A stretch of DNA of 64,000 nt from QHCF01 sp003244275 (GCA_036806345.1 DAIROT010000004.1:12329-76328), one strand, 5' to 3'; counted from the stretch's first letter, positions 15,353-24,077 are shown. The notes: a model not told the origin generated them from the letters alone. Translations and numbers: made by a program.

Positions 15353-16857
15353 TGCTGGCCTCCGTCGTCGTCGTCGTCGGCCGGCCGGTCTGGATGGCTG
15401 GCTGGGTGCTGAGGAGCGGGCGGGTATCGGCGCTGGAGGGCGGCCCGGGCCACCAATCGGTCGTCGAAGGGGGCCCGATGGCCGGCCACGTCCTGAGCGG
15501 TTTCATGTCCCTTTCCGGCCACGAGGACGACATCGCCCTCAGTGGCATCCTCCAGGGCCAGGGTGATGGCAGTGGCCCGGTCGGGCTCGGCCACCAACAC
15601 CTCGGGACGGGCCGCTCCCCTGGCCACCTCGGCCATGATGGCCAAGGGGTCCTCGTGGCGAGGATTGTCCGAGGTGAGATAGGCCCGGTCAGCCAGCCGG
15701 GTGGCTACTTCGGCGAGGAGAGGCCTCTTGGTGCGATCACGGTCCCCCCCGGCGCCGAACACCACGATGACCCGGCCCGGGCCGCCGCTCCCGGCCGGTC
15801 GATTCCGACTCTGGATACCGAGCCGGGCCGCTTCCAGGGCCTGCTCCAGGGCGGCGGGCGTATGGGCATAGTCGACCAGCACGGTGAAGGGCTGGCCCGC
15901 TTCGACCACCTCCAGGCGCCCCGGGATGGACCGCACCGTCGACAGCCCGGCCGCCACCGCGTCCCCCGGTACCCCGAGATAGCGGGCCATGGTGGCGGCG
16001 GCCAGGGCGTTGGTCAGGTTGAAGCGTCCGCCCAGGGCCAGACGCACCCGGTGGCTCCGGTCCCAGGTGAAGGTGGCGCTGGTGGGCCCCACGTCGGGGT
16101 CGCCGGCATCGCCCAGGCTGAACGCCTCCAGCGGTATCTGGGCCTGAGCGAGGAGGCATCGGCCCCAGTGGTCGTCGGCGTTGACGACGCCGGCCTCGGC
16201 CCGGGCCGGAGTGAAGAGGTCGGCCTTGGCCTCGAAATAGGCCTCCATGGTCCGGTGGTAGTCGAGATGATCCCGACTCAGATTGGTGAAGCAGGCCACC
16301 GCAAAGCGGATGCCGTCCACCCTGTGCTGGGCCAGGGCGTGGGACGACACCTCCATGGCCACTGCCCGGGTACCGCGGTCGCGCAACTCGGCCAGCTGCC
16401 GCTGGAGGAGCGGCGACTCGGGGGTGGTGCGAGCCCCCTGCAGGGTACCGATCACCTCGGTGGGCCAGCCGTGGGCCTCCAGGATGGCTGACAAGAGGTG
16501 GGTGACCGTCGTCTTGCCGTTGGTCCCGGTCACCCCGGTCATCACCAGCGACGAGGCGGGATGGCCCCAGTAGGACGCGGCCACCCGGGCCATGGCTGGC
16601 CGGACCTGGCCCTGTGGCACCCGGGCCTGCACCACGTCCAGGGGCAGCATCCGCTCGCACAGCAGGGCAGTGGCCCCGGCCGATACCGCCCGCTCAGCCA
16701 GGTCGTGGCCGTCGACCCTGGTCCCTGGCAGGCAGCAGTGCAGTGACCCGGGGACGACGTCGCCGGTGTCGAAGGTGATGGCCCTCACGCCGACATCGGT
16801 CGGATCCCCCCGGATCTCCACCACGTCGACCCCTCCCAGCAGCTGGTCGAGCGGCAC
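15349..16857 (-). CDS. murE: UDP-MurNAc-tripeptide synthetase MurE, mDAP type
   Basis: Adds the third stem residue to UDP-MurNAc-L-Ala-D-Glu. The P-loop is GVTGTNGKTTVTHLLSA, the substrate region EVSSHALAQHRVDGIRF, TNLSRDHLDYHRTMEAYFEA, and the C-terminal domain VDYAHTPAALEQALEAAR and FGAGGDRDRTKRPLL. The specificity motif is SDNPRHEDP (about residue 395); DNPR is the form in meso-diaminopimelate-adding enzymes, which agrees with the dap genes at 58-63 kb. GTG start shares a base with the ftsI stop (TAGTG). The C-terminus is a poly-Asp tail overlapping mraY. 502 residues. Confidence 0.95.
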   Translation of the reverse strand: MPLDQLLGGVDVVEIRGDPTDVGVRAITFDTGDVVPGSLHCCLPGTRVDGHDLAERAVSAGATALLCERMLPLDVVQARVPQGQVRPAMARVAASYWGHPASSLVMTGVTGTNGKTTVTHLLSAILEAHGWPTEVIGTLQGARTTPESPLLQRQLAELRDRGTRAVAMEVSSHALAQHRVDGIRFAVACFTNLSRDHLDYHRTMEAYFEAKADLFTPARAEAGVVNADDHWGRCLLAQAQIPLEAFSLGDAGDPDVGPTSATFTWDRSHRVRLALGGRFNLTNALAAATMARYLGVPGDAVAAGLSTVRSIPGRLEVVEAGQPFTVLVDYAHTPAALEQALEAARLGIQSRNRPAGSGGPGRVIVVFGAGGDRDRTKRPLLAEVATRLADRAYLTSDNPRHEDPLAIMAEVARGAARPEVLVAEPDRATAITLALEDATEGDVVLVAGKGHETAQDVAGHRAPFDDRLVARAALQRRYPPAPQHPASHPDRPADDDDDGGQQ

Positions 16858-19019
16858 TACGGTCTGCTCCGAATCCCTGGTGACCGTCCGAGCGTAGTGC
16901 TCGTGGTCGACCCCCCGGTGCTGGGAGTCGAACCGGGAACCGACCTGGAGGCCGAAGCGGTGGTCCGTACCTGGGAGGCTGGGGTCCGCGACGCGGCCTT
17001 GGCCGTGGTGGCTCCCGTGCTGCTGGTGGTCGAGCCGGTGGGTGTGGTCGAGCCAGTGGTAGCTCCGGGGGTGACGGGGGGCGGGATGACCACCGGCACG
17101 GTGACTGGCCCGCTCCCGGGAGCCAGGTCAGGGGGGACGTGGAAGTGGCTCAGGGCGTACCGGCCGATCTCGGCAAATACCGGTGCCCCCACCGAGCCCC
17201 CGTAGATGGGAGTGGGCTGGTCCAACACGACGATGGCCGTCAGCGCTGGCCGCTGGGCCGGTATGAAGCCGACGAAGCTGGCCATGTATGCACCTGGCTG
17301 GTAGCCAGGCTTTCCCGCGTACGGCTTCTGGGCGGTGCCGGTCTTCCCGGCCACCGCGTAGCCGGGGATGGCCGCCGCCTTGCCGGTGCCGTCAGCCCCC
17401 TGCACCACCTGTTCGAGCATGGGCTTGAGCTGGTTGGCCGTCCGGGCCGAGATCACCCGACGATTGGGTTGAGCCGGGACGGGATGCTCAGCTCCGCTGG
17501 CATCGACGGTGGCATCCACCAGACGGGGTGGGACCATCAATCCACCATTGGCCACCACGTTGTAGGCATCGAGCATCTGCACGGCGGTGACGGCCTCGTC
17601 CTGGCCGATGGGGACTGCGCCAATGGCCGTGCCCGACCAGTGGGCCGGCTTGTCGAGGAAGCCGGCCGACTCGCCTGGGAAGCCGAGGCCGGTGGGCCGC
17701 CCGAAGCCGAAATCCTGCAGGAAGTGGTTGATGCGCTCCTTGCCCAGCATCTTGGCGATGGTGATGGTCCCCACGTTGGAGGAGCGAGCCAGGATGTCGC
17801 TCACCGACAGATCAGTCGTCGGGTGGGCTTCGGCGTCGTGGAAGGTGGCGTCGGCCACCTGGAGCTGGTCGGGCACCACCAGGCGCTGAGATGGGGTCAC
17901 GACATGGTCCTGCAGAGCACCGCCGATGGTGGCGACCTTGGCCGTCGACCCCGGCTCGAAGACCTCGTTGAGGGCAAGGTTGGACGGGGCCGGGATCGGA
18001 GCCCCAGTGGGCTGATTGGGCGACCGAGCAAGGTTGGCCATGGCCAGGATGTCGCCATTGCGAGAGTCCATGACCACGGCCATGCCGGCCTGGGCCTTGC
18101 TGGTCACCACCTCGTTGGAGAGGGCTTGGCGGACCTCGATCTGCAGGGGGGTGTCGAGGGTGAGCACCAACCCTCGGCCGGGCTGGGCCGCCTGATCGCT
18201 GACCACCCCACCGGGGATGTCCCTGCCGTTGGGATCGCGCTGGACCACCATCTGACCCGAGTGGCCGGCCAGTTGGCGATCGTACTGGTACTCGATACCG
18301 CCCTGGCCATGGCCTTCGGTCCCCACCTGGCCGAGTACCGGCACAGCCACATCGCCAGCCAGCAGCTCCCGCTTGGGCTCCTTCACGAAGCTGATCCCGG
18401 TCAGCGCCAGGGCCTTCACCGCGGCCGCGGTGGAATCGTCCACCTGGTGAGCCAGGTAGACGAAGCCCGAGCCCAGGCTCAGGTCGTGCTGCAAGGTAGC
18501 GACGCTCATCTTGAGCACCGGAGCCAAGGCCTTGGCCTCACCCAGCGGATCGTCGATCTGGTGGGGATCGGCGACCACCGTCTGAAGGGGAACCGACATG
18601 GCCAGGACACGACCGTCCCTGTCCAACAGGGGACCCCTCTGGGCTGGCAGGTTCACTGTGTGCAACAGCTCCGAGCGGCCGACCGCCGCATAGGCCTGAT
18701 TGTGGAACACCTGGACCCAGGTGAGGCGGCCTATCACCAACACGAACGCTGTCCCCATGACGACCATGAGAGTGATCAGCCGCCGGGCGGCCTGGCGAGG
18801 GGTGGCAGGCGTGGACCTGTAGCTGGCCCTGGGCCTGGTGCCTGCCGCCGGACGGGGCCTGGTGCCTGCCGCCGGACGGGGCCTGGTGCCTGCCGCCGGA
18901 CGCCGGCTGAGGCTGCGGCTGGCCGCCCGCCGGAGGGAAGGCCGAGGCACCGGGCCACGGGCGGCGCGGCGGCGGACCCAGGGGGCCACCCTGGGCGAAG
19001 GCCGGGGTGGGCCGGTCAC
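16857..19019 (-). CDS. ftsI: Septal transpeptidase FtsI (class B PBP3)
   Basis: Cross-links septal peptidoglycan. After a basic N-terminus with three PAAGTRPR repeats comes one membrane helix (LITLMVVMGTAFVLVIGRLT), the PBP dimerisation domain beginning LPAQRGPLLDRDGRVLAMSV, and the transpeptidase domain with the catalytic STAK serine (FEPGSTAKVATIGGAL), the SSN motif (LARSSNVGTITIAKML) and KTGTAQKPY. A Ser/Thr/Pro-rich tail of about 80 residues ends the protein; no PASTA domain is seen. The GTG start overlaps the ftsL stop (GTGA). 720 residues; the extra length is in the two low-complexity ends. Confidence 0.94.
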   Translation of the reverse strand: MTGPPRPSPRVAPWVRRRAARGPVPRPSLRRAASRSLSRRPAAGTRPRPAAGTRPRPAAGTRPRASYRSTPATPRQAARRLITLMVVMGTAFVLVIGRLTWVQVFHNQAYAAVGRSELLHTVNLPAQRGPLLDRDGRVLAMSVPLQTVVADPHQIDDPLGEAKALAPVLKMSVATLQHDLSLGSGFVYLAHQVDDSTAAAVKALALTGISFVKEPKRELLAGDVAVPVLGQVGTEGHGQGGIEYQYDRQLAGHSGQMVVQRDPNGRDIPGGVVSDQAAQPGRGLVLTLDTPLQIEVRQALSNEVVTSKAQAGMAVVMDSRNGDILAMANLARSPNQPTGAPIPAPSNLALNEVFEPGSTAKVATIGGALQDHVVTPSQRLVVPDQLQVADATFHDAEAHPTTDLSVSDILARSSNVGTITIAKMLGKERINHFLQDFGFGRPTGLGFPGESAGFLDKPAHWSGTAIGAVPIGQDEAVTAVQMLDAYNVVANGGLMVPPRLVDATVDASGAEHPVPAQPNRRVISARTANQLKPMLEQVVQGADGTGKAAAIPGYAVAGKTGTAQKPYAGKPGYQPGAYMASFVGFIPAQRPALTAIVVLDQPTPIYGGSVGAPVFAEIGRYALSHFHVPPDLAPGSGPVTVPVVIPPPVTPGATTGSTTPTGSTTSSTGATTAKAASRTPASQVRTTASASRSVPGSTPSTGGSTTSTTLGRSPGIRSRP
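18831..18902. repeat. 24-bp tandem repeat at the 5' end of ftsI
   Basis: Three perfect copies of a 24-base unit starting GGGCCTGGTGCCTGCCGCCG. On the minus strand it encodes three PAAGTRPR units in the cytoplasmic N-terminus of FtsI, before the membrane helix. Confidence 0.9.
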
Positions 19020-19492
19020 CGACGAGACGGGGCGGTGGTCCCAGTCCGGGCAGGCCCGGCGGTGGTCCCAGTCCGGGCAGTCTGGGACTTCGGGGACAGG
19101 TAGGTCACGCTGGCCGGGATCACCATGTGCAGGTGCTGCTGGGCGGTGGTCACTATTCGGGTGGGTGACTCCAGCTGGGCGGCCCGGAGCTCGAGGCGTT
19201 GGTGCGCCCCGACCTGGGCAGCCAGTTGGTGGTTCAGCCGATCCAGCCGAAGCTGGCTCTGCGCCAGCATGACGTGAGCGGCAACCACCCCCAACAGAAC
19301 CAGGCAGATGACACCCAGCCCGCCGACCAGCACCAACCTGGGCCGCTGAGCCAGGCGCGGCCGGCGCCGGTTGGGACTGTGCAGAACTCGGAGGGGTGCT
19401 CGGGACGGCTCCGGAGAGCGACGAGGCGCCGAGCGCCCCGTTGCCGGCTGACGCAGGGCTGGCCCGCCCCACCGAGTCTCCGGCACGCTCAT
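19016..19492 (-). CDS. ftsL: Cell division protein FtsL
   Basis: Small bitopic divisome protein of 158 residues, recognised by position between rsmH and ftsI and by structure rather than strong motifs. A basic Pro/Arg-rich cytoplasmic N-terminus is followed by one membrane helix (VLVGGLGVICLVLLGVVAAH) and a periplasmic leucine-rich coiled coil (SQLRLDRLNHQLAAQVGA, HQRLELRAAQLESPTRIV). The C-terminus holds two ARTGTTA units encoded by a 27-bp duplication. The ATG lies in an ATGA overlap with rsmH. Confidence 0.85.
   Translation of the reverse strand: MSVPETRWGGPALRQPATGRSAPRRSPEPSRAPLRVLHSPNRRRPRLAQRPRLVLVGGLGVICLVLLGVVAAHVMLAQSQLRLDRLNHQLAAQVGAHQRLELRAAQLESPTRIVTTAQQHLHMVIPASVTYLSPKSQTARTGTTAGPARTGTTAPSRR
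19033..19080. repeat. 27-bp period duplication at the 3' end of ftsL
   Basis: CGGTGGTCCCAGTCCGGGCA occurs at 19033 and again at 19060, a period of 27 bases. On the minus strand it encodes the repeated ARTGTTA segment at the C-terminus of FtsL, just before the ftsL-ftsI overlap. Confidence 0.85.
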
Positions 19493-20472
19493 GGCCGGCC
19501 CTCCCGATCTGTACCGGCCGGGTCTCCATGCTCCGGTACCAGGCGTTCCGCAGCTCTCAGGCGGGCACTGGCGGCGCGGGGATTGGCCGCCACCTCGGCG
19601 GCGGACGGACGCCGCGCCCCACGGTTGAGCAGGCGCACCCAAGGCTGGGCTCCACAAACACACGGCAGGCCCGGCGGGCAGGTGCAGCCCCCGGTGGCGG
19701 CCCGAGTGAGGCGCCCCTTCACCAGGCGGTCCTCGCCGGAGTGGTAGGACAGGACCACGCCGCGCCCACCCGGAGCCAGCAGCTCGATGGCGTCATCGAG
19801 GGCCGGCCCCAGGACCTCCAGCTCGGCATTGACTGCGATGCGGATGGCCTGGAACACCCGCTTGGCCGGGTGGCCGCCCTGGCGCCGGGTAGCGGCCGGG
19901 ATGGCCGCCCGCACCACCTCCGCCAGTTGCCCGGTGGTGGCCAGGGGTCGGGCTGCCACGATGGCCCGGACGATGCGCCGGGCAAAACGCCCCTCCCCGT
20001 TGGCTGCCAGCAGCCGGGCCAGCTCGTCGGTGTCCATGCTGTTGACCACGTCAGCTGCACTGGCGCCCCCGCCGGGGTCCATGCGCATATCGAGGGGGGC
20101 GTCGACCCGGTAGGAGAAGCCCCGCTCGGGCCGGTCCAACTGGGCGGAGCTGACCCCGAGGTCGAACAGGGCTCCAGACAGCGCACGTTCGCCCACTACT
20201 GTCTTCAATTGGCCAAAATTGGCCTGGTAGACCGCACCCCTCTCCCCCACTCCCGCCAGTGCCGACCGAGAGGCAGCCACAGCCTCTGGATCGGCATCCA
20301 GGCCCACCAGCGACAGATGGGGATGAGCGGCGAGGATGGCCGAGGCATGGCCACCCCCCCCAACAGTGGCGTCCAGCACCAGGCCAGGCGGTACGGGCCC
20401 GAACAACTCCACTACCTCGGCCAACATCACCGGGCGATGCTCAAAGCCCCGCTCCGATTTCACCTGGCTCAT
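19489..20472 (-). CDS. rsmH: 16S rRNA (cytosine1402-N4)-methyltransferase RsmH
   Basis: SAM-dependent methyltransferase (MraW) of 327 residues. It begins with the family sequence GFEHRPVMLAEVVELFGPVP, has the SAM motif VLDATVGGGGHASAILAAHP, then LVGLDADPEAVAAS, LSGALFDLGVSSAQLDRPER, GFSYRVDAPLDMRMDPGGG and the C-terminal VLSYHSGEDRLVKG (replacing the usual SFHSLEDRIVK). ATG at 20472 gives MSQVKSERG; the 189-codon upstream extension overlaps mraZ and is not coding. The stop overlaps ftsL. Confidence 0.95.
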   Translation of the reverse strand: MSQVKSERGFEHRPVMLAEVVELFGPVPPGLVLDATVGGGGHASAILAAHPHLSLVGLDADPEAVAASRSALAGVGERGAVYQANFGQLKTVVGERALSGALFDLGVSSAQLDRPERGFSYRVDAPLDMRMDPGGGASAADVVNSMDTDELARLLAANGEGRFARRIVRAIVAARPLATTGQLAEVVRAAIPAATRRQGGHPAKRVFQAIRIAVNAELEVLGPALDDAIELLAPGGRGVVLSYHSGEDRLVKGRLTRAATGGCTCPPGLPCVCGAQPWVRLLNRGARRPSAAEVAANPRAASARLRAAERLVPEHGDPAGTDREGRP

Positions 20473-20609
20473 CCGCAGCCCCCCGACCAGTGCTGTGCCG
20501 TCAGGTGGGATACCTGCCGGCGGCGACGGGAGTCGGCGGAGAGGGAAGTCCCCCATCGCCCCAGTCGAGGGGCTGCGCATGCGCCAGGTGATCATTGTTG
20601 TCGGTCGCC

Positions 20610-21023
20610 TCAGGCCTCGATGAGGCGACGGTCGTAGGGTTGCTCGAGATGCTCGCGCCAACGGACTGGCGGCCACAGCTCCACATGGTTGATGGCGCCA
20701 ACGACGAGAACCTCGCCATCCAGGCGGGCGAACTCCCGCAGGCGGATCGGGATGGGCAGACGGCCCTGGCGGTCCACCTCCACCTCGTGGGTGCCGGCTG
20801 CCCGCACCCGAGCCAGGTCGCGCAGCTCGGGACTGGTGGCTGCCTGCGCCAGCAGTGTCTCCATCTCCTTCTCGAGCTCGGCTGGCTCCCACAGGGCCAG
20901 ACAGCCACTGTCGAACTTGGAGAGGTAGCCCCCGGCCGCAAAGTGAGGGCGGAAGGCAACAGGCAGGATGACTCGTCCCTTGACATCCAAGGAGTGCTCG
21001 AACTCCCCATAGAACCTGGCCAT
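20610..21023 (-). CDS. mraZ: Transcriptional regulator MraZ
   Basis: First gene of the dcw cluster; MraZ is an AbrB-fold DNA-binding protein that controls the cluster. Two MraZ repeats are visible: FYGEFEHSLDVKGRVILPVA with FRPHF, and EVEVDRQGRLPIPIRLREFA. Length 137 residues is normal. A 137-base gap without genes separates it from rsmH. Promoter and GTG-containing repeats upstream are described separately. Confidence 0.95.
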   Translation of the reverse strand: MARFYGEFEHSLDVKGRVILPVAFRPHFAAGGYLSKFDSGCLALWEPAELEKEMETLLAQAATSPELRDLARVRAAGTHEVEVDRQGRLPIPIRLREFARLDGEVLVVGAINHVELWPPVRWREHLEQPYDRRLIEA

Positions 21024-21089
21024 CCTCGCTCACTCCCACCGCTCTCCCTCACGCGCGTCCGGACCCTCCCCTTCGCGCCACTGCCCGCC

Positions 21090-21118
21090 ACCTTACGCCC
21101 CTTCCCCCCACCCGTCAA
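21090..21118 (-). promoter_or_regulatory. dcw cluster promoter upstream of mraZ, TTGACG-17-TAAGGT
   Basis: On the minus strand TTGACG (21113-21118) is followed after 17 bases by TAAGGT (21090-21095), a good actinobacterial sigma-A-type match (TANNNT -10). The leader of about 60 bases to the mraZ ATG contains four GTGGC/GTGAG/GTGGG/GTGAG elements, the kind of repeat MraZ binds; their spacing is irregular so the operator assignment is weak. A divergent gene starts at 21198. Confidence 0.6.
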
Positions 21119-21197
21119 TCCCCCACGTCCATTTCTTGCGCGTCGGCTGATGTGTCGAGGAGCGATTGCCGTGCCCGGCGACGGGTAGGACGCCAGT

Positions 21198-21521
21198 GTG
21201 TTGATCACGACCACCAACGACCTGCCTGGGTACGAGATCACCGAGGTGCTGGGGGAGGTGTTTGGACTCACCGTCCGATCGCGCAACATCGGCTCCCAGC
21301 TGGGCGCCGGGTTCAAGTCGCTGGTCGGCGGCGAGCTCAAGGGCATGACCCAGAACCTGGTTGACAGCCGGGAGGAGGTCATACAGCGCATGGTGGAGGA
21401 GGCTCAGACCACGGGGGCCAACGCGGTCCTGGCCTTTCGATTCGACACCTCCGACATGGGCGGCAACTGGACCGAGATCTGCGCCTACGGGACCGCCGTC
21501 AGGGCCAGTCCTCGACCGTAG
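21198..21521 (+). CDS. YbjQ/UPF0145 family protein
   Basis: A 107-residue protein of the YbjQ family (pentameric, sometimes called heavy-metal-binding domain; function unknown). Family motifs are TTNDLPGYEITEVLGEVFGL, TVRSRNIGSQLGAGFKSLVG, GELKGMTQNLVDSREEVIQR and GANAVLAFRFDTSDMGG. GTG start at 21198; another GTG two bases upstream is out of frame. It is divergent from mraZ, so the 174-base gap must hold promoters in both directions. Confidence 0.88.
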   Translation: MLITTTNDLPGYEITEVLGEVFGLTVRSRNIGSQLGAGFKSLVGGELKGMTQNLVDSREEVIQRMVEEAQTTGANAVLAFRFDTSDMGGNWTEICAYGTAVRASPRP

Positions 21522-21546
21522 CCACCCCTCCCTGGCCCGAGCGCTC

Positions 21547-22242
21547 TCACACCAGGCGACGGAGGAAGGCGAGTTCGACTCTGCTCACCGTCAGCTCGGC
21601 GGGGCGATCCACCAACGCCCGCAGGCCGGTGGCCGCTCGGTTGAGGCAGGCGGCTGCCTCGATGCGCTGCTCGGGTTCGAGGGCCAGCAGGTCGAGCAGG
21701 TCGCCGGGCTCCCAGTCCAACAGGGCGGCACAGGAAAAGGTTGCCCCTTCGCGGGTCCGGCGCTGGGACAGGCCAACCACCTTCGCTGTTCCGGCCGTCA
21801 CCTCGCCGGGCCCCAACCCGGCGAAGCACACCGTGGAAGACCAGCGAGTGGCGACCAGAGCCCCCCGGTGCACCTCGACGGCCGCAATCCCCAGATCGGC
21901 CAGGGCCCGAGCCCAGACGTCCCCCAACCACCAGAACGCCCTACCCACATCCGCCTCCCAGAGGGGATCGTCCCGCTCGATGTGCACCTCGACCCAGACC
22001 AGTTGTCCGGGTGCGACCAGGACCGCTCCCCCACCGCTGCGTCGGCGGCCCACGTCGATGCCGGTGGCAGCTGTTCCGCCCAGAGCGGCGTCGCCCTGCG
22101 CTTGGGTGCTGCCCAGCACCAGGGCCGGACGGCTGACTCGGCACAAGGTGACCAACCTGGCCCCGCATGCCGCCGGGAGTGACTGGTGAAGGCGGGCGGC
22201 GTCGCCCGCTCGCCAACGCACGTCCCAGGCAGGGGCACTCAA
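21547..22242 (-). CDS. Lipoate--protein ligase A-like protein
   Basis: Member of the biotin/lipoate A/B ligase fold. The ligase motif RRRSGGGAVLV (lipoyl-AMP binding), TAKVVGLSQRRTREGATFSC (catalytic lysine in the KxxGxxQ context) and a C-terminal helical region are visible. Members of this group attach lipoate or octanoate to enzyme subunits, or are of unknown substrate. The TTG start overlaps the stop of the HNH gene (TTGA), suggesting coupled translation although the functions are unrelated. 231 residues. Confidence 0.75.
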   Translation of the reverse strand: MSAPAWDVRWRAGDAARLHQSLPAACGARLVTLCRVSRPALVLGSTQAQGDAALGGTAATGIDVGRRRSGGGAVLVAPGQLVWVEVHIERDDPLWEADVGRAFWWLGDVWARALADLGIAAVEVHRGALVATRWSSTVCFAGLGPGEVTAGTAKVVGLSQRRTREGATFSCAALLDWEPGDLLDLLALEPEQRIEAAACLNRAATGLRALVDRPAELTVSRVELAFLRRLV

Positions 22243-22793
22243 GCTGACAGCCAGGCGGTCCCGAGATCTGACAGCGAAGCAGGTCCAAACTCTGCCAGCG
22301 GAGCTGGGCCGAGATAGGGCTCCCAGTCCGGGCGCACCCCACCGATGGCCACCAACAGCCAGATTCGCTGGTGGGGCTGGGCCGGTGAGCGATGCAGGGT
22401 GAAGCCGACCTCATGGAGGAGGCGATCCTCCTTGCGACTGTTGCACGGCCGGCAGGCGGCCACCACATTCTCCCAGGTGTGAGTACCCCCTCGACTGCGG
22501 GGCACCACGTGGTCGATGTTCTCCGCCCCCGCACCGCAGTACTGGCAGCGGTGGCCATCCCGGGCGAAGACGGCCCGACGGTTGAGGGCCAACCGGGTCT
22601 GGTAGGGCACCTTGACGTAGCGGGCCAGGCGTACCACTGACGGTTCGGGAAAGGTCGCCCTCACCGAACGGAACACCCCGTCGGTTGCCGCTACCAGTTC
22701 GGCCTTGTCATCAAGCACCAGCAACAGGGCCCGCCGAGTGGGTACCACGCACAGTGGTTCGAAGCTGGCGTTGAGGACCAGCGCCCGGCTCAC
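22239..22793 (-). CDS. HNH endonuclease
   Basis: Typical actinobacterial HNH protein: SRALVLNASFEPLCVVPTRR at the N-terminus, VVRLARYVKVPYQTRLALNR in the middle, and the zinc/HNH module FARDGHRCQYCGAGAENIDH, VVPRSRGGTHTWENVVAACR and PCNSRKEDRL. The start is set at GTG 22793 because it begins at the family core and lies just after the upstream gene; an ATG at 22856 is possible. Such chromosomal HNH proteins have no firmly known role. About 184 residues; the 3' end overlaps the lipoate ligase-like gene. Confidence 0.8.
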   Translation of the reverse strand: MSRALVLNASFEPLCVVPTRRALLLVLDDKAELVAATDGVFRSVRATFPEPSVVRLARYVKVPYQTRLALNRRAVFARDGHRCQYCGAGAENIDHVVPRSRGGTHTWENVVAACRPCNSRKEDRLLHEVGFTLHRSPAQPHQRIWLLVAIGGVRPDWEPYLGPAPLAEFGPASLSDLGTAWLSA

Positions 22794-22822
22794 GGCGGTG
22801 GTGGCAGCGGCATGGTCCGACG

Positions 22823-23074
22823 TTAGCGCGACAGCTTGCGCTGGTCGCGGCACCATTCCAGGTGTCCTACTACATCGGCGGGGGACACGGCGATCGGCCT
22901 GGCCGAGCCATAGGCCGTTTCCAGGCGAAATTCGAGGTATCTGCCAGAGGGCTTTGGCCACGGAGGCCAGTCCCGCCACCAGCCCGGCCGGGCCGTCACC
23001 CGGGCCTGGTCCATTGCCGTGGCCCACAAATCAGGCCGGCGGACGACCGCCAGCAGGATGCGGGCCGCAACCAT
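22823..23074 (-). CDS. Small conserved actinobacterial protein, unknown function
   Basis: An 83-residue protein with ARILLAVVRRPDLWATAMDQ, ARVTARPGWWRDWPPWPKPS, GRYLEFRLETAYG and VVGHLEWCRDQR. This pattern (hydrophobic helix, WW motif, YLEFRLETAYG, HLEWCR) recurs in actinobacteria next to glucokinase/HNH genes in my recollection, but has no known function. ATG at 23074 is the most likely start. It lies between the HNH gene and a ROK glucokinase gene on the same strand. Confidence 0.7.
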   Translation of the reverse strand: MVAARILLAVVRRPDLWATAMDQARVTARPGWWRDWPPWPKPSGRYLEFRLETAYGSARPIAVSPADVVGHLEWCRDQRKLSR

Positions 23075-23151
23075 GGGCGCCACCAACGACCTCGTTGACG
23101 GACCACACCCACTTATGCGGTGTGGCCGCCGTCCCGACCCGATGGGCAGGG

Positions 23152-24054
23152 TCACCACGCGCCCGTAGGCCAGGCGTCGGCGCCCCCAAGCGCTCGCCAG
23201 GCCACTGCGGCCGCCCCCACGAGGGGTCCCTGGCGCCCCAGTCCAGCTGGGACGATAGTGGTCCCCGAGGAGAAGTCGAGGCAGGCCAGGGCATCCAGTT
23301 CGGCCTGGGCGGCGGCGAAGAACGGGTCGCCGAAACCCAATGCCACCGACCCGGCCACCACCGCCAGGTCCAGATCTAACAGGTTGGCTGTCGATGCCAC
23401 CGCCCGACCCACCAGTCGTCCGGTCCTGGCCACCACCGCCTGGTCAGCCTCACTGGCTGGACGGCCAGTGAGGGCGGCGATGGCAGGGCCAGCGGCCTCT
23501 GCCTCCAGACAACCCCTCCCGCCACAGGAGCACCGCCGGCCGTCGGGCTCCACTACCACATGGCCGATGTGGCCGGCATTGCCGGTTCGGCCGTTGAGCA
23601 GCCGGCCATCCAGCACGATCCCTGCCCCCACCCCGGTGGAGACGACCATGGCCAGGTAGTCCCGTCTGCCCGCCGCCGCACCCACCCAGCCTTCACCCAG
23701 GGCCAGGGCTTTGGCGTCATTGTCGATGAAGGTCGGCAGCCCGGTGGAGTCCGCCAACCTCGACCTCAGCGGAAAGGATCTCCATGCGTCGATGTTGAGT
23801 GGCGACACCGTGTCGGAGGTCATGGGGCCACCACACCCGACCCCGCAGCCCACCAGCGCCTCGACGGTCTGGTTGTCCCGCACTTGGTCGACTACCCCCA
23901 TCAGGGCAGAGAAGACCGCCTCGGCATCGCCGTCATTCGGCGTCGACGCCTGTTCCTCGGCCACTAGCCGACCGCGGTCATCCACCAGCCCGGCGGCCAG
24001 CTTGGTCCCCCCGACGTCGACGGCGAGGCAAAGGGCCCTGTCCCTCGTAGACAT
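23152..24054 (-). CDS. ROK family sugar kinase (glucokinase-like)
   Basis: ATP-dependent sugar kinase of 300 residues. Motifs: phosphate 1 LAVDVGGTKLAAGLVDDRG; sugar binding FIDNDAKALALGEGWVGAA; phosphate 2 VVSTGVGAGIVLDG; the ROK zinc signature GHIGHVVVEPDGRRCSCGG followed by RGCLEAEAAG, with the CxCGxxGC cysteines complete. Probably phosphorylates glucose or an N-acetyl sugar. ATG start; it is divergent from moxR with only 23 bases between them. Confidence 0.88.
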   Translation of the reverse strand: MSTRDRALCLAVDVGGTKLAAGLVDDRGRLVAEEQASTPNDGDAEAVFSALMGVVDQVRDNQTVEALVGCGVGCGGPMTSDTVSPLNIDAWRSFPLRSRLADSTGLPTFIDNDAKALALGEGWVGAAAGRRDYLAMVVSTGVGAGIVLDGRLLNGRTGNAGHIGHVVVEPDGRRCSCGGRGCLEAEAAGPAIAALTGRPASEADQAVVARTGRLVGRAVASTANLLDLDLAVVAGSVALGFGDPFFAAAQAELDALACLDFSSGTTIVPAGLGRQGPLVGAAAVAWRALGGADAWPTGAW

Positions 24055-24065
24055 GGCCCTTACCG

Positions 24066-24071
24066 TAGAGT
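24066..24071 (+). promoter_or_regulatory. Candidate -10 box for a leaderless moxR transcript
   Basis: TAGAGT ends six bases before the moxR GTG. A TANNNT hexamer at this distance would place the transcription start on or next to the start codon, as in leaderless actinobacterial genes; there is no ribosome-binding site. No -35 box was identified. Confidence 0.45.
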
Positions 24072-24077
24072 AAGCCG

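Noticed and set aside
17139..19103. 654-codon plus-strand open frame opposite ftsI
   Set aside because: Shadow frame caused by high GC; ftsI on the other strand has all catalytic motifs and overlaps its neighbours correctly.
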